64,000 nucleotides of DNA, taken from assembly GCA_902729315.2 (NCBI GenBank), contig LR746269.1:1312501-1376500 (forward strand), in the 5' to 3' direction. Below, piece by piece: positions 23,941 to 36,464 of the stretch (position 1 is its first letter; each line of letters begins with the position of its first letter). The notes under the pieces are model-generated. The model made no database searches. It saw only the letters and a list, made by a program, of their open reading frames with translations, and was not told the origin of the DNA. A program made the position numbers and the translations under genes. This DNA comes from Spirodela intermedia (Eukaryota > Streptophyta > Magnoliopsida > Alismatales > Araceae).

Positions 23941-24420
23941 ATGGGGTCGAAGAAAACCTACTTCGTCTTCATGAATTTCGACCCCGAGTACGAGCGTCTG
24001 CGCAAGAACCGGTCCGTCCTATTCAGATATCCCTTCCAATCTCCCCTAAATCAGTGTGATATGTCTACTCTCTCTCTCTCTCTATATATATATATCTATC
24101 TCTCTCTCCATCTTATGAATTACGGGCAGAGCAAGGCAAGAGGAGCTCGACATGTATCTCAGCAGGAAGCACGAGAGGCTACTCTCAGAGCTTCTGGAGC
24201 CCAACACCTACAGTAAGAAGTCTTCCCTCGTCATCGTCGACGGGTTCGCAGTGGAGATAACCGACGAACAGGTTACGATGCTGACAACATATCTACTCGT
24301 TTTCTTCAAGATTTTCTGTGGCTAATGGAAAGGGCTGCGTGTTTTCCTCTTCATTAGGCTAAGCTGTTGAGATCTTCGAACAAGGTGAGGATTGTGGAGA
24401 AGAACCAAGAACTAGAGTGA
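23941..24420 (+). CDS. I9-type subtilisin propeptide-like protease inhibitor
   Basis: Exons 23941-24011, 24130-24271 and 24358-24420, with phase 2 and phase 0 joins, give 91 residues. The protein is essentially one inhibitor I9 domain: TYFVFMNFDPEYERLR, then ELDMYLSRKHERLLSELL, VIVDGFAVEITDEQA and a C-terminal VRIVEKNQELE. In subtilases this domain is the N-terminal chaperone and autoinhibitor; here there is no protease downstream, no signal peptide and no membrane segment. It therefore resembles plant stand-alone propeptide inhibitors such as Arabidopsis SPI-1, which bind subtilases through the C-terminal tail. Splice sites were chosen to keep the conserved strand order: the donor after CGCAAGAACCG and acceptor at GGGCAG|A join as Arg. 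The Ser-Leu-Val-Ile-Val-Asp-Gly-Phe core is intact. Confidence 0.9.
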
Positions 24421-24606
24421 CCTGACAAGTGAATTAAGGAGAACTGAATAAGAAGATACTCTGATCATCGTGCTATATTCCTAGTATTTCCGCCATCTAG
24501 GCATCAGACTTATTCTCATAGAGAGATGTGTATATCTAACGATGCATCTCAGCATGTACTACATGACTCTTCAGAGAGTAGAAGAAGCCTCCTTGACATC
24601 GCTCAG

Positions 24607-24648
<42 letters not shown>

Positions 24649-27050
24649 CCTCCTCACCCCAACACCCCCGGCCCTACACATTCCGGATCCGCACTGCCTC
24701 CTCAAGCCTGGTAAGAGTGGAATGACTTGTTAGCGTGCATTGGGCCACTAGGACGGGAGAAAAGGAGATCCGTAGTAAGTTATATCATGGTAAAAGACAC
24801 CCTTTGTCCCGAAGGAAACGACCTCGATGTTGTTCTTCGGCATTTATTTCGACTCATAAAGGCTACGTACTGATCTAACGTGAAAATTGTGAAAAACTAA
24901 GGTACACTATGCGATCTGATGATGATCGATTGGGAGAGGAGGAAGAAGAGGACACGTTTGAAACCAATTATAATCGGGTTTTGAACACTCATTTGCCGAT
25001 GATGTTGCGGTGCCCAAAAATGTGGAGATTGATTTAACGCCATTGAGGAAATAGTTCCATGAACCGGGTTACGGTCCCAAATAATAACGAGACTACAAAG
25101 TAAGAACGCATTACATTGTTGCCTCTCACACAGATTTCGCCTTTCAGATTGCATGATACTTCTGTATTCGATCCGCAAGATACGATCACCTATTGATGCA
25201 CGCAATATCACGATGTCGAACCCGTCATTTCTTCAGTCGACAGGGAGGAGAGAGAGGGAGGGAGGGAGGGAGGGAGAGTGTGTGTCGGAAGCAAAAGTAG
25301 TCAGTCGTCGGCCAAACGAGATAGAAAGAAAGAGTCCATGAGTAAAGAAGAAGAGATAGTACACATGATTATTGTATACATTGTCATCCTTATTTATAGA
25401 GTGAGAAAATGGACAAAAAACGCCAAGGGAAAGAGACCGTTTGCAAGACGAGTCTATTCTCAGTGGGCACATCTATTCATTATTCTCTCAAGATGCGAAA
25501 AATCATAGCATACTCGGCCAATGGATTCGGGCACGCGAGCTGCAGCAGAAGTCCGTGATCGAATAACAGAAAGCAATTCTGATTAAATACGGCCGAGGCG
25601 CAATATTTGACTCAGGAAGGCTGCTTGCACTCCGTACCAACTCGGGGAGATACACGAGTGATGATGTAAAAAGTACCTTTAATAATAAGAAATATCTCCT
25701 TCCCCATTTCAGCGGCAGCAGGCACGCAGACTTTTCTTTCCTGTGACGATAATAGGGAATGAGAAGAAAAGGTTTGGCCACAGGCCACCTACCCCATCTC
25801 ATCCCTACAAGTCACGACGATTCCCATTGAAACAGACGAGAGGGAGGCCAATAGGATTGCTTGGGAAGGTGAAAACAGTCTGGCCATCCCCCTACCTCTA
25901 CTGTTCATATCTACAGTGAAAGTTTCACCAGAGATGATTGAGGTTGAGTCGCGTGTCGCTTGGGGATGTGAGAATAGTGAGGTTGTCCACCCTAGCTCTG
26001 CTGTTCACTGCTACAGAGAAAGTATCACTGGAGAGTAAGAGTGAGAGAGAGAGAGAGAGCGAAGGGTATCGGTCGCTCCTCCCTCTGGGTCATCTTCGAC
26101 CATGGTCCTGTCTTCTCTCCAACCGTCACGTCAGGCAGCATTCTGGCTTTCGAAAGCTTCTAATGCAATCTCAGAAAGCGTGAGAGAATCCAACTTACGG
26201 CGCCGCCGTGAGGCTCCCCCTGGCCTGTTCCTCTTCTCACAACGTGGTCGAAATCCTTTTAGGGGGACGGCGCCGTGACCCGCCGTGAACGGCCGTCGAC
26301 GAGAGCTGCCCCAGTCCCTTTATTCGCGAGAAAAAGGGTAAAAAGGAAGAAGAGAACAAGACGCCACTGTGTAATCGCGCCATATCTCTCGTTCGGCCCA
26401 TTCATAAGTTTTCTCCCAGACTTCTCCTGGCCCAGACGCAATAAAGAAGAATCAGGCAGGCCCATTCTAGAGCCCCGAACCCCCCCGTAGGTCCGTCGTG
26501 GCCGACCATCCGACCAAACGGCTTTGTGTCCCAGTCCTTTCCAGTTTTATTTGATGGAATCATCTGGTGACGACATAACTTCTGATAGATCTAAGAGATA
26601 TGCCTAAACTTCTGAGAGAAATCAGTATAAGAAAATGAAACGACATAACTAGGAAGAACGTTTCTACGTCAAATGTGCTAGGGACCCTTCCGCGACGAAA
26701 GAAGGGCAGTTTTCAGTAAAATTGCTCTAAAAGTAGTTTAAGGTATATGCATGGGAGATGGATTTCAACCTTAAGTTGGACTTGCCTTCATTTCCGGGAA
26801 TGGAACTCATCTTATGCCAGTCTTCGCCATCATCGAAGCGGCAACGACCGGGAAGATCTTTGGAGTGCAAGTAAAAGTCGCTGTGGTCAACCACGTGTGT
26901 ATGATGTCCGTCTAAGAGTCCGATACCTTCAGATGAGCCACTTTTACAGATACTAAAGGTTTACCTAGCTAGAGAAGAAAGAATGAAAGAGAGAAGAAGG
27001 CACTCGACTCCATCCCTGAGAGTCAGTCCCTTGGTGGACCTGTTCTCATC
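24421..27050. other. intergenic, no gene supported
   Basis: No frame here matches a known family. Contents: a CT tract at about 24611-24647, a GGGA-rich stretch at 25244-25275, an imperfect 90-base tandem repeat (listed separately), and a GC-rich segment with repeated GGCGCCG at about 26197-26290. Minus-strand open frames at 24897-25211 and 25503-25802 were not recognised. Confidence 0.6.
25853..26035 (+). repeat. degenerate tandem repeat, two units of about 90 bp
   Basis: Unit 1 (about 25855-25945) and unit 2 (about 25950-26035) share GCTTGGGRANGTGARAA, then a CC(C)TAC/AGCTCT segment, CTGTTCAnNNCTACAG, and GAAAGTnTCACnnGAGA. Order and spacing agree, with about a quarter of positions differing by eye. 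No coding function is apparent. Confidence 0.6.
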
Positions 27051-27489
27051 GAAAAGAGCTGGGCGTTTGTGAGAAACGGTCAGACAGTTACTTATTATTA
27101 ATTGGATTTGTCCCTCGCCATTTGTCAAATTGAAATATCAATCTTCACAGGAAAGAATCCACATGACTAGGCCTACCATGGCAAACTCAACTTCTCTATT
27201 CATCAATATTCTGAAGTCAAAAACTAGCCATTGTGGGCATCAACGTCAAAGATGTAGCATTAGAATGGTTTTGCTTGGTCAAAGCTCACAACATTTTATC
27301 GTCTGATTCAACCTCCAATGATAACTCTTAAATCATTTTAGATCATCTAATGAGGGTAATTTATGAGAACAGCTTTTAAACCTAACTCAATGAAATTCAG
27401 TAGCTGACTCCCAACAATCTCCCTTGGTTAATTGGATTATATGCCACTGCATCAACTTGACTGACTCTAAACTTCATGTAAAAAAAGCA

Positions 27490-29210
27490 CAAAGTCTTTG
27501 TTTTTCCTATGATGAGAAATTTACTACAAGTCATCACTGTTGATGAGAACTCCAGATGATGATATTCACATATAACAATCTATTGCATGACTTTAAAAAT
27601 AGAACCGTTCCATGTACATGTGCCTTAGGTGCTAGGGGACAAGAAAAAAAATGATACTAAGACAGACCTAGGGACTATGAAAGTTAAAAGAAAATTTGGC
27701 ATCAAAGATATAACTTTTCTAATTGATACATGTGCAACACAAAAAAAAAAATTCCACTAATTTTTTGACATTATTATGGGTATCGTCACATCTATTCTAA
27801 GCCACTAGTTGTGTCACAACATCATCATATAATTATAAAGAATCACTATTTGAAAATATTCTCTTCTCATTCAACTTTACAATGTACAATATATTTTAAG
27901 CATGTAATGATTATTAACATTAGGCAAGATAAGATCAAATTACAAGAATTTCATAATGTAGTTCATGTTGAACAAGGTTGAATTAAAATGAATCTAAATT
28001 TACAAAGTTAAACATTCCATTGATATTTTTGGAACAAGAGTTATATCATAATCTTTGTATTATTATCAGATTATGATATTTCACCACAAAGGACAACACA
28101 AAGTTTGCACTTAAGTATTCTTAGTTACGATAGGTCTTCCTCCTCAATGCGATGTGGATCACATCATCAACTTATTTTCAAACATTCTTTTCATCAATGT
28201 TTGTTCTTATCAATATCCTCACATATAGAAAATTGTGATTACATAACTAATTAGAGAAATATGTAAATAATATATTATTAAATCATCTACAAGTCACTTC
28301 TCAAGTCTAATGGAATTTGGCTTCGCTGCATCCTGAATCCATAAAAAAACTACATGAAAAGATTCATCTCATTTCATTTTGGCGAGAGAGATTCTATATT
28401 AACTGTTGAACATTAAATCACACAACTATTTCAAATAAATTTTCTATTTCAGTGGTTGATGAATTACTTGATAAGTTACATAGGGGTGTCATATTTTCTA
28501 AATTGAAAGATACATTATGTTATCATCAGGTTCAAATGAAAGAGTCCAATATTTTAGACTTAACAAGGCTATTATAAATTTTTAGTAATGAATTTAGGCT
28601 TTATGAATATCCTTGGAAGTTTACTATCGCTTATTAATCAAATACTCAATGAACTTTTACAGTATTTTGTGTTGATCTTCTTCAATGAGATTCTCATATA
28701 TAGTATGTATATTGACTCATATAATGAATATCTATCTCAATTATTATTCGTTCTTTAAGCCCATCATTTGTATATTCATACAAAATATATATATAAGTTC
28801 ATATTTTCTTTAATTAATTATTTAAGTGACTTTATATCTATGAAATTAGTTATCATCTATCAATTCAAAATTAAAACTATTAAGAAATGATTGACATTGA
28901 AGATAGTTAAAAAACTATAATAACTTTTGAAACTCACTAATTATTATCACTGATTTATAATCAATAATGATTTACTAGCTTCCACAACTTTTGAATAATT
29001 ATAGTCCACATTAACAACAACTCTTGTAAATGTTGTCTATTTATTATCTCCCATTTAAATTGGAGGTTGACATATTTGAATATAACATCAATATAGTTTT
29101 CATGTAAAGGCAACAACTCATTATATTTTTTAAGCCATATACTCTTACATCATCATCAACTCAACTCTTGCTACCAATGAGAATTCATGACATTTATTAT
29201 TTACACTAAC
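27490..29210 (+). mobile_element. decayed Ty3/Gypsy retrotransposon internal region
   Basis: Fragments appear in the order of a Gypsy gag-pol region. A zinc-knuckle-like KSLCFSYDEKF lies at 27496-27530, with its first Cys kept and others lost. A retropepsin-like TFLIDTCATQ lies at about 27711-27740, where LIDSGATH is usual. Reverse transcriptase follows from 28452: VVDELLDKLHRGVIFSKL and CYHQVQMKES, then in a shifted frame NQILNELLQYF and, at about 28660-28704, FVLIFFNEILIYS. That last motif is the catalytic FFDDILIYS box with both aspartates replaced. The conserved thumb phrase LTNYYHxFI is at about 28930, and RNase H-like sequence around 29120-29210. Stops and frameshifts occur throughout, so it is dead. 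Long terminal repeats were not found by eye. Confidence 0.78.
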
Positions 29211-31279
29211 CAACATGGCTTCAAGTTTCTCTTAAAACAAAGGTAAATTGCCTCAAAATATTAATCTTGGTTATTTAAGCTGTCAGGATATCAACTCTCT
29301 AATTAAAACATTTTAACTACTTTTAGATGTGTGATAACCAACTACCAATGAAATAAAGTACTTTGTCAATGATGATATGAACCATGAAAAAATTATTTCA
29401 TTAGTTCTTTTTCAAGCAATAAAGTTTAGATATGATTGTTAGACTCTCTTATAATTAGTGAGTCTTTTAAAATAGTGAATTAAACTTGTTGACTATGAAC
29501 ATATAATTATAACTATTGAGGAGAAGGATGAATTGAGTTCCCCATAAAAAGTAGTTGTGTGATAACTTTAAGAGAAGTAAATGTATTACATTTAGAAGTG
29601 TTGTCATAGATCAATATGCTATTAAATAGAGAAGGTCTAAGACCATATGAAGAAAATAAAGAAGATAGAGAGAAAAAAGGAGAAAATTAAAGAGAGTAAA
29701 AAGTAAGGTATAAGATGAGAGAAGTACACTTGATGATTTAGGAACACTTTGACCTGATGTATAAAGATGGTGAGTGATCTTTGATAGGAACGTGGGATGG
29801 AAAGAAAAGAGTGATGTCAATGTGGACTTGAATAATACCTTAAATTTAAATAGAACTAAATTATTTTAGTTATAGTGCTCACTAACATGTAATGATGATG
29901 AACTAATTGTCTCTCTTTTGTCCCTCTCTTAGTCAAGGCTTAGACTAGAGCTAGACCAAGGATGCAATAGACAATGAGACAAGAGAGTAAGAGAGAGAGA
30001 GACACACACACACAAACATAGAGAGAGTGATAACAACAAAGAGTAAAGACTAGCTGAAATCAATAGTTCTCCTGATAAGGGAGATTTTTCAAGTAGTCTC
30101 TTCCCCTAATTTATTATTTCCTCATTGTCATTGATTAGCTTAAGTAACTTCAGATGTATTGATGGTTATTTCTTGTGGAACTATTTATGATGTCAGCATG
30201 ATTGTCACATTCTCATTGATTGTTTAAGATGTGGAGTAGTTACATGGGTTTTATGGTGATATACTTGACCTCTTCCTCTTGTGTGCAGATCTTCTTGGAA
30301 TCTACTAATATCTTCTCTATGGAAATGAACCTTGTTCACAAGGTTGAGGTTGTGAATTTGCTAGTTAAATAATATTATTAATTCTAAAGTTACTTTGAAT
30401 TTTAGAAGACCCTTTCATATCACTAAAAGCTTATGTTTTATTTGTAAAATATCTTGAGGCTCTATGATCCAATTCATGTCAGAGTCAATAATGAGAAGGT
30501 AAAGGTTGTCATATGTTGTGAGAAGAACGTTAAAAAAAGTTATGATATATGACATCATATGAGTATGAGATGATGATGAAAGCTCCAACTTATAAACCAC
30601 TACTTTGATAGGCTCTATGATATAATAAGTGCCAAAGTATTGTGAGGAGTATTGAGCTATAGATTAATTAATTATGATTTTGATGATTTTTTAAATATTA
30701 GTATGAAACCATAATTGATAATATGATGTATTAGATGAGATCAAAGAGTATAAATTATTTTAGCGGAGAACTAAGGTTTTGCAATAATAAATATCTCATA
30801 TTATTTAAAATTCTCGTAAATGATATAACTATTAAATTATGTGAGTATAAAGGTAATAAAAATCTGTGTGAGATAAAAATACTATGAATTTATGTGTAAA
30901 TCTTAATATTTAATTTTTTTATATAAATTAGTTCACTAGTACATAGATATTAATAAACAGCACAAAGATCTTTGAATGAAGAGTAAAATTAAAAAAACAA
31001 AGCAGAGAAGATGATCAATACATTGATTTGTCATTGATTTTACAAGATTATTCATTTAATATGTTCACTCAAGAGAAAAATATTCTTGAAGTTTGACCCT
31101 ACTTACTAAAATGATTTTTATCTCAAAGAATGTCACAAATATAGGCATGCAATCAACCAATGGGAAGATCATCCAAAGAAAAATCTAGAACTAAAAATTT
31201 ACATCAAAAATAATTTTTCTTGCCATATTTAATTTTTTGATGTTTTCTATATTGATCAACACATTTAATAAATAAAATT

Positions 31280-31840
31280 TTGTAACTAAAAATAATTTTA
31301 ACCTCTTCAATCGTCAAGGTGTCTTTACCATAAAAAATGGTAGCCACCAAATGATCATAGGACTGATCTTATTCTTCTAAATTAACCTTCAAATTGTGAA
31401 GTTGTAAGACCAACTTGTTGAAAATATTCATATGTTATAATATATTTTCGTATTCACTAATGAAAAATCTAAATAGTTTTTTTCAATATAACATATTTGT
31501 AAGGATATTTGATATATAAAACACCTCTAATGTGTCCCTTAAATTCAATTTTTACCTTAGAAATATTATACATCACATCATCAGAAAAATCTAATTGTAT
31601 AGTATTAACTATTCAAATCTAACACATACTAGTCTTCATCAATTAATTTTTCTGATTTTTTTCTATAATAAAAACTTTTGAAATAATTATTTTATGATTT
31701 TTTTTTTACTCTCTTTTCTCATAGCTCAAAATTAATTTTGCCATCAAATTTTACAACCTCAAACTTTGTAATTGACATATTTAAAAATTAAACTTAACAA
31801 AGAAATACTAACTTAGGTCTAGTACCAAATGTTGTGACAA
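31280..31840 (-). mobile_element. Ty1/Copia gag remnant
   Basis: On the minus strand, around 31410-31290, the translation reads FSKLVLQLHNLKVNLEE, then YDHLVATIFYGKDTLTIEEV. This is the gag phrase of plant Copia elements (SLP-SY-hfv-tllYGkdtltleeV). At 31819-31838 the plus strand reads AGTACCAAATGTTGTGAC, like the 'single-locus' TACCAANTGTT stretch often found next to Copia ends. Stops interrupt the frame. The orientation is opposite to the Gypsy remnant, so it is a separate insertion. Confidence 0.7.
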
Positions 31841-33459
31841 ATATCTTTATAAAGAAATTAGAGCTAAAAGAGATCTAAAAAAAATTAAATTAGATGTCAT
31901 ATATTAAACATGTGGTTGTGAAAATTACAAGAACACACCACAAATATAGCAGATTCCACATTGCATCATAAGTGATACTAAATTATATTTCTCTTAGAAT
32001 AATAAAACTTTTTAAAGAGTCAATAATGGCCCATAATATTGTAAACATAATTGATGATAAATTATATTCAAATCACATCAAACTGAAATAAAATAGGTGA
32101 TATAATTTCTTGTTGTTTGGAGAAAGAAATTTTACATCCTCATCAAGAACAAATAAGGCTTAAGTGAAGAAACTAACAAAGAAATGTAATAATTTCAAAT
32201 TTTCCTCTTTTAAAAACTTAGAGATGAAGTTTCAAACCCAAAACTCCATTTGAAATAGCAACCTCTCTTCTTCACATAGCTGTTGAACTTTCTAGATTTC
32301 CCTAATGTCTCTCTTATTTTCCTATAGGTGTGTGATGCCCTTACAAAGGGAGGGGAAAAGTAATTTCTTCTTTTTTGCGATTGGGCCATTATGGTTTTAC
32401 CTATGGCTTTTGTCTGCTTAATAATAACATGTTATCTCCTTGTCGGGTAGGTCAAGGAGCCTCTCAACCATGTTTGCAATGAATCATGGAGAGCTGCCTG
32501 ATCCCTTTAAAGAAAGATCAATCTTAAAGACTTTTGAAACTTTTACGATTTCTTGAAGGGTAGGAATTAAGCTATAGGGTTGTTTCAAAGCATTCTTCAA
32601 TGAAAAGTTGGACATTTTCTTTTGTGGCCATCAAATGTAAGTAGGGTTTTTTGACATATTGAGCAAAATAAGAACATTGATTTAGTTGAGGAGGAATTTT
32701 AATCTTAATAATTGGGATGAGTTGAATTTATTTAATTTCCAGTTTGAATCTGATAACTCCATTACCACTACCATGAATGTGAGTCATTTTGAGATAGTGC
32801 TTGGCCACTGGCTTTTAAAACTGATTCATCCACTCATTATGGCTAGGCATGCAAGAGTGTTGGAGTATGGTGAGTCTTGTGCACCACAGGTGAAGTCTTA
32901 TTAAAGAAATCAAGAAATTTGTAGACACAAGCAATAACGTAAATTAAACCTTACTCAATTCTCATTAAAGACATTATATACTTCAAGAAAGTATGTAATG
33001 ATAACATAATGACCCAAGTATTTGCCTTGTCATGTTTCAAAAAAATTAATGGCATGTAGCAGTAGTCAATTGAAAACTATAAAATATAATAATGACTAAT
33101 GAGTAAGCTTTTGATCAGCGAGCTCTTTGCTGGATAATCTTCATCTTCAATGTTTCAGATTTGGTCAAATGACAAGAGGTGATATGACATCAGCCCATTT
33201 TAGCCTTGATCACCAGTTAAAAATGAGCATCACCCTTAATAAACCCAACTTTTTATACTGCCTTGAGAAGATCGCGTTCAATATAAATTGGATGAATTGG
33301 TTTCTCTTTAAACTTAAGCCTGCTCCAGGGCCTACAACTCTCAAAAAGAGGGAAGAAGAAAATCAACCCATTGAAGCAGTTGGGCGGCCTCTTATCCAAG
33401 CCTTCGCATATGAAGACAATGGGCGTAGCTTCCTTCTGAACACAGGAGTTTAGCTGGAA

Positions 33460-33487
33460 CCCCAGACGCCAACTTTAGCGTCTGGGG
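33460..33487. other. perfect 10-bp inverted repeat in the GH9 3'UTR
   Basis: CCCCAGACGC (33460-33469) and GCGTCTGGGG (33478-33487) pair perfectly around an 8-base loop. The hairpin lies 26 bases past the stop codon of the leftward endoglucanase gene, so it would be present in its mRNA leader-distal end. Confidence 0.85.
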
Positions 33488-33512
33488 TAAAGAACAGTAT
33501 GGGATTCATGGT

Positions 33513-35787
33513 TCACGGAGACAGCTGGTTGAAGCGGCTATCCCCACCGTAAAGCCGAGCGAGGACACCGAGCATGGGGGCGTTGTTGTAGGTAGCTGGT
33601 TCGGTCTGCTCGTAGTTGTCCCTCACGTCGGCGAAGTTGTCGTAGGCGTCGGGGCCGCCGACAATAGCCCCCTCGAGAAGGTTTGGGTCTCCAGCCTTGC
33701 TGACGAACCAGGTATTGTAGCCTCCCCGGCAGCTCACGAAAGCAGGATCAACCTTGATGGAGACGATGGAGGAGGCACGGTGGTGCACCTGCTGGGGGTA
33801 GGTCTTGCCGTAGCCTACCATGTAGCTTGTGGCCCTCGGGTTGTCCCCGAGTACGTAGTCCACCTGCGACTTGGCAAAGGACTGGAGCTCGGCTGGGGAA
33901 GCTTCGCCAGCGGCGCAGCTCAGAGTCCTTCCGGCGGAGGAGAGGTAATCGGAGTACACAGTGAGGAGGAAGGCGGCGCTGGAGACAAACTGGAGGTTGT
34001 TCCACCTCTGCCGGAACAACAACCCACCGGGAGTCCGTCGAACATTGCGTGTTCCCTTCCCCAAGCAAGCGCACATGAAGAACTCCGCCTTCTGCTTGTA
34101 TTGCTCAAAGACCGCCTCCCGGTGCGCCGCCTTCCCCTGCAGCAAGACCTAGAGCAAGATGGCGTGCAAAGGAGTCATCCCTCTCCGGCAACGGCAACGA
34201 CAACGTCATGGGGGCATAAAATCGGCTGAGGAGGCACCTTGGAAACCAGAACCTGGACGCCGGCGTACTTCATACCCCACCCGAACTCCGCCATGGCCCA
34301 GACGGTGCCGCCTAGAGACCTACCGTTGTCGGCGAGATAGTCCAGGTAACGCAAGTCACCCGTTGCACGGTGCATCCACGCGGCGGCCCACAGCAACTCG
34401 TCCTGCAGGAATGAACCCAGCCGTCAGACTGGGGGGAAGAACTTGATGCCATCTAGGACGATGCATCAACTGAACTACTTACGTTGTAGCCACTGTAAGA
34501 TCCGTAGTACTTCTGGGCCACCTTAATGCTGCTGTCGTACTTCCCTCTGTGCTTGTCTGCGAACTCGAAGAGCTGACCAAGCATGAAAACACGTAATGAT
34601 CAGCTTATTGGGACCTCAATGATCTATGAGGCCCATCAAATAACACAAGTTTCGATCTTTGGCTCTTCTTTGATGCCTCAAATGGCCTCCCCCTAGTGAT
34701 CCAGAACTTCTCGACCAGATAAACCGTTTCCGGCGGTGGAAGGTGGAAGCGGAAGCTCTGACTCGCCATTTAATGGACCGGCCCCGAGAAGTCGGTTGGT
34801 GAACCAGAAAGAGAGAGAGAGAGCTGGTAGTGGGCCGGACCTGCTTGGCGTGGCGCAGGAGCTCGTCCGAATACGCTGGGTTAAAGCGCCGGAACACAAT
34901 AGCCGCCGAGGCCATCGCCGCCACCGTCTCGCCGGCGAGATCCGAGCCGGGGTTGTCGACGTCGATGCGGTAGGCCGTGCGGGGCGTCGTCATGTCCTCC
35001 GGCCGCTGCCAACATCTGTGGTCCGAGTTGCCGTCGCCGACCTGCAAGAGTGATTCCTGACCTAGGTAATTCTCTCACCTGCCGTGCATGTGAAACTCCT
35101 CAAGGCACACAGATAACGGCAAGAGGTGTACAGCCTTCCAACGGTCGATTCGCACGTGAGAAGACATCGAGGACAGCCGTCTGGAGTCCCCTAGAGTGTG
35201 TGTGTGTGCCTGTGTGTAAGCGAGAGAGAGAGAGGGCTATGGACAAGGGGGAGGGCAACCTCTCCGTAGAGGACATAGGGCTGTGGATGGGCTTTGATGA
35301 GGTAGTCAGTGCCCCACTTGACGGCCTCCAATGCGTGCCCAAGCTCGCCGGCCGCAGCCATCTGCCGGCCGTACTCGGCGATGCTCCATGACATCATGGT
35401 AATGGTGAAAGCCATGGGCAGCCCGAATTTCACATTGTCTCCAGCGTCGTAGTAACCTCCGACCAGATCAACCTGTGGAAGGATGAGACGATCTTTCATG
35501 ATTCTGATAACTCGTATAGACGAGAATAATGAAACCGCTAGGAACCAAGATGAAGAAGAAGAGGAAGCCAGATGGACATGCAGGGAAGAACTTACCCCGC
35601 TGGCCTTCCCGTCTTGCAGGCCGGAATTGTCCCTCCAGTTGACCCTCTGATGGGCAGGGAGGTATCCGGATCTCTGCGCCTCGAAGAAGAGAATGCTCTT
35701 CCTCAGAGCGCTCCTGTAGTCGTGGCCGGCACCCAAAGATGGCGCCAAAAATAGAAGCACTTGCAGTAACAGTGCGATGGCGGCCAT
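33513..35787 (-). CDS. secreted GH9 endo-1,4-beta-glucanase (class B)
   Basis: Hydrolyses internal beta-1,4-glucan bonds in the cell wall during growth, abscission or softening. Exons in transcription order: 35787-35596, 35472-35260, 35041-34841, 34572-34483, 34402-34238 and 34148-33513, all phase 0, giving 498 residues. A signal peptide ([21 protein letters not shown]) is followed directly by the GH9 domain, starting [20 protein letters not shown]. The catalytic aspartates are in YYDAGDN (about residues 71-77). Further blocks: [49 protein letters not shown], the HHR motif near [10 protein letters not shown], and [15 protein letters not shown] with the acid Glu near residue 470. There is no C-terminal CBM49 or membrane anchor, so it is class B. 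The loop [20 protein letters not shown] is unusual where most members have an FSWDDKYVGAQ-like phrase; worth checking. Confidence 0.94.
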
Positions 35788-36019
35788 GGAGAGGACGGCA
35801 GGAAGGTGGAGATGTAGAAGTAAATCGGAGCAGAGCTAACCAAACCACGAACCTGAACGCCGGGGACGAGCAGACTTCCTTCTAAGAAAAACCCATTCGC
35901 TTTCGTCTCCCTAGAGAGAGAAAAACAATATAGAGGCAGTAGAAGAGAGGCTTTGATTAGCGTCGAGAAGGGGAAATGGCAATCGGAGGAAAGCTGTCAG
36001 CGGATGAACAGCTCTCTCT

Positions 36020-36051
<32 letters not shown>

Positions 36052-36064
36052 GATCGCATGAAGC

Positions 36065-36072
36065 ATTTTATA
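36065..36072 (-). promoter_or_regulatory. probable TATA box of the GH9 gene
   Basis: On the minus strand CAGTATAAAATGC reads toward the endoglucanase start, about 280 bases upstream. The leader would include the CT-rich (plus strand) stretch at 36011-36051. Confidence 0.5.
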
Positions 36073-36417
36073 CTGGGGCAAGTAATCTGACCGTTGAGTA
36101 GCTGACGTGAGCATGGAGTGTGGATCGTCTGGAGGGAGGTATTGGACCGTTACGGCGCGCCCACGGGGGAATAGTTAATGTGGTGAGACGAATTTAAGAA
36201 ACAGCAAGATAATATGATGATCTGGCGCGTACCCCATAAATTTTCGCATATTCAAGTGATAACAGCGACAAAACTACCCATTCAACTGGCGGATCCAAAC
36301 AAAAAGCTTCCCCACCCCTCCCTCTCCCACCCTGTCGTCGAGAGGAACTGACCAAACAATGGTCAGGGGATGGCGATGGGCATGTCATGTGTCCTAGATG
36401 GAGAGATAGATAGAGAT

Positions 36418-36464
<47 letters not shown>

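Larger units (their letters stand above)
27050..33430. other. AT-rich retrotransposon graveyard
   Basis: About 6.4 kb of AT-rich sequence without intact reading frames, flanked by normal-composition genes. Recognisable pieces are the Ty3/Gypsy series at 27490-29210 and the Ty1/Copia gag remnant at 31280-31840. Elsewhere (for example 29800-30950 and 32000-33100) I see only simple AT-rich sequence. A phrase like SHFEIVLGH near 32785-32815 could be an integrase-end remnant, but this is weak. Confidence 0.7.
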
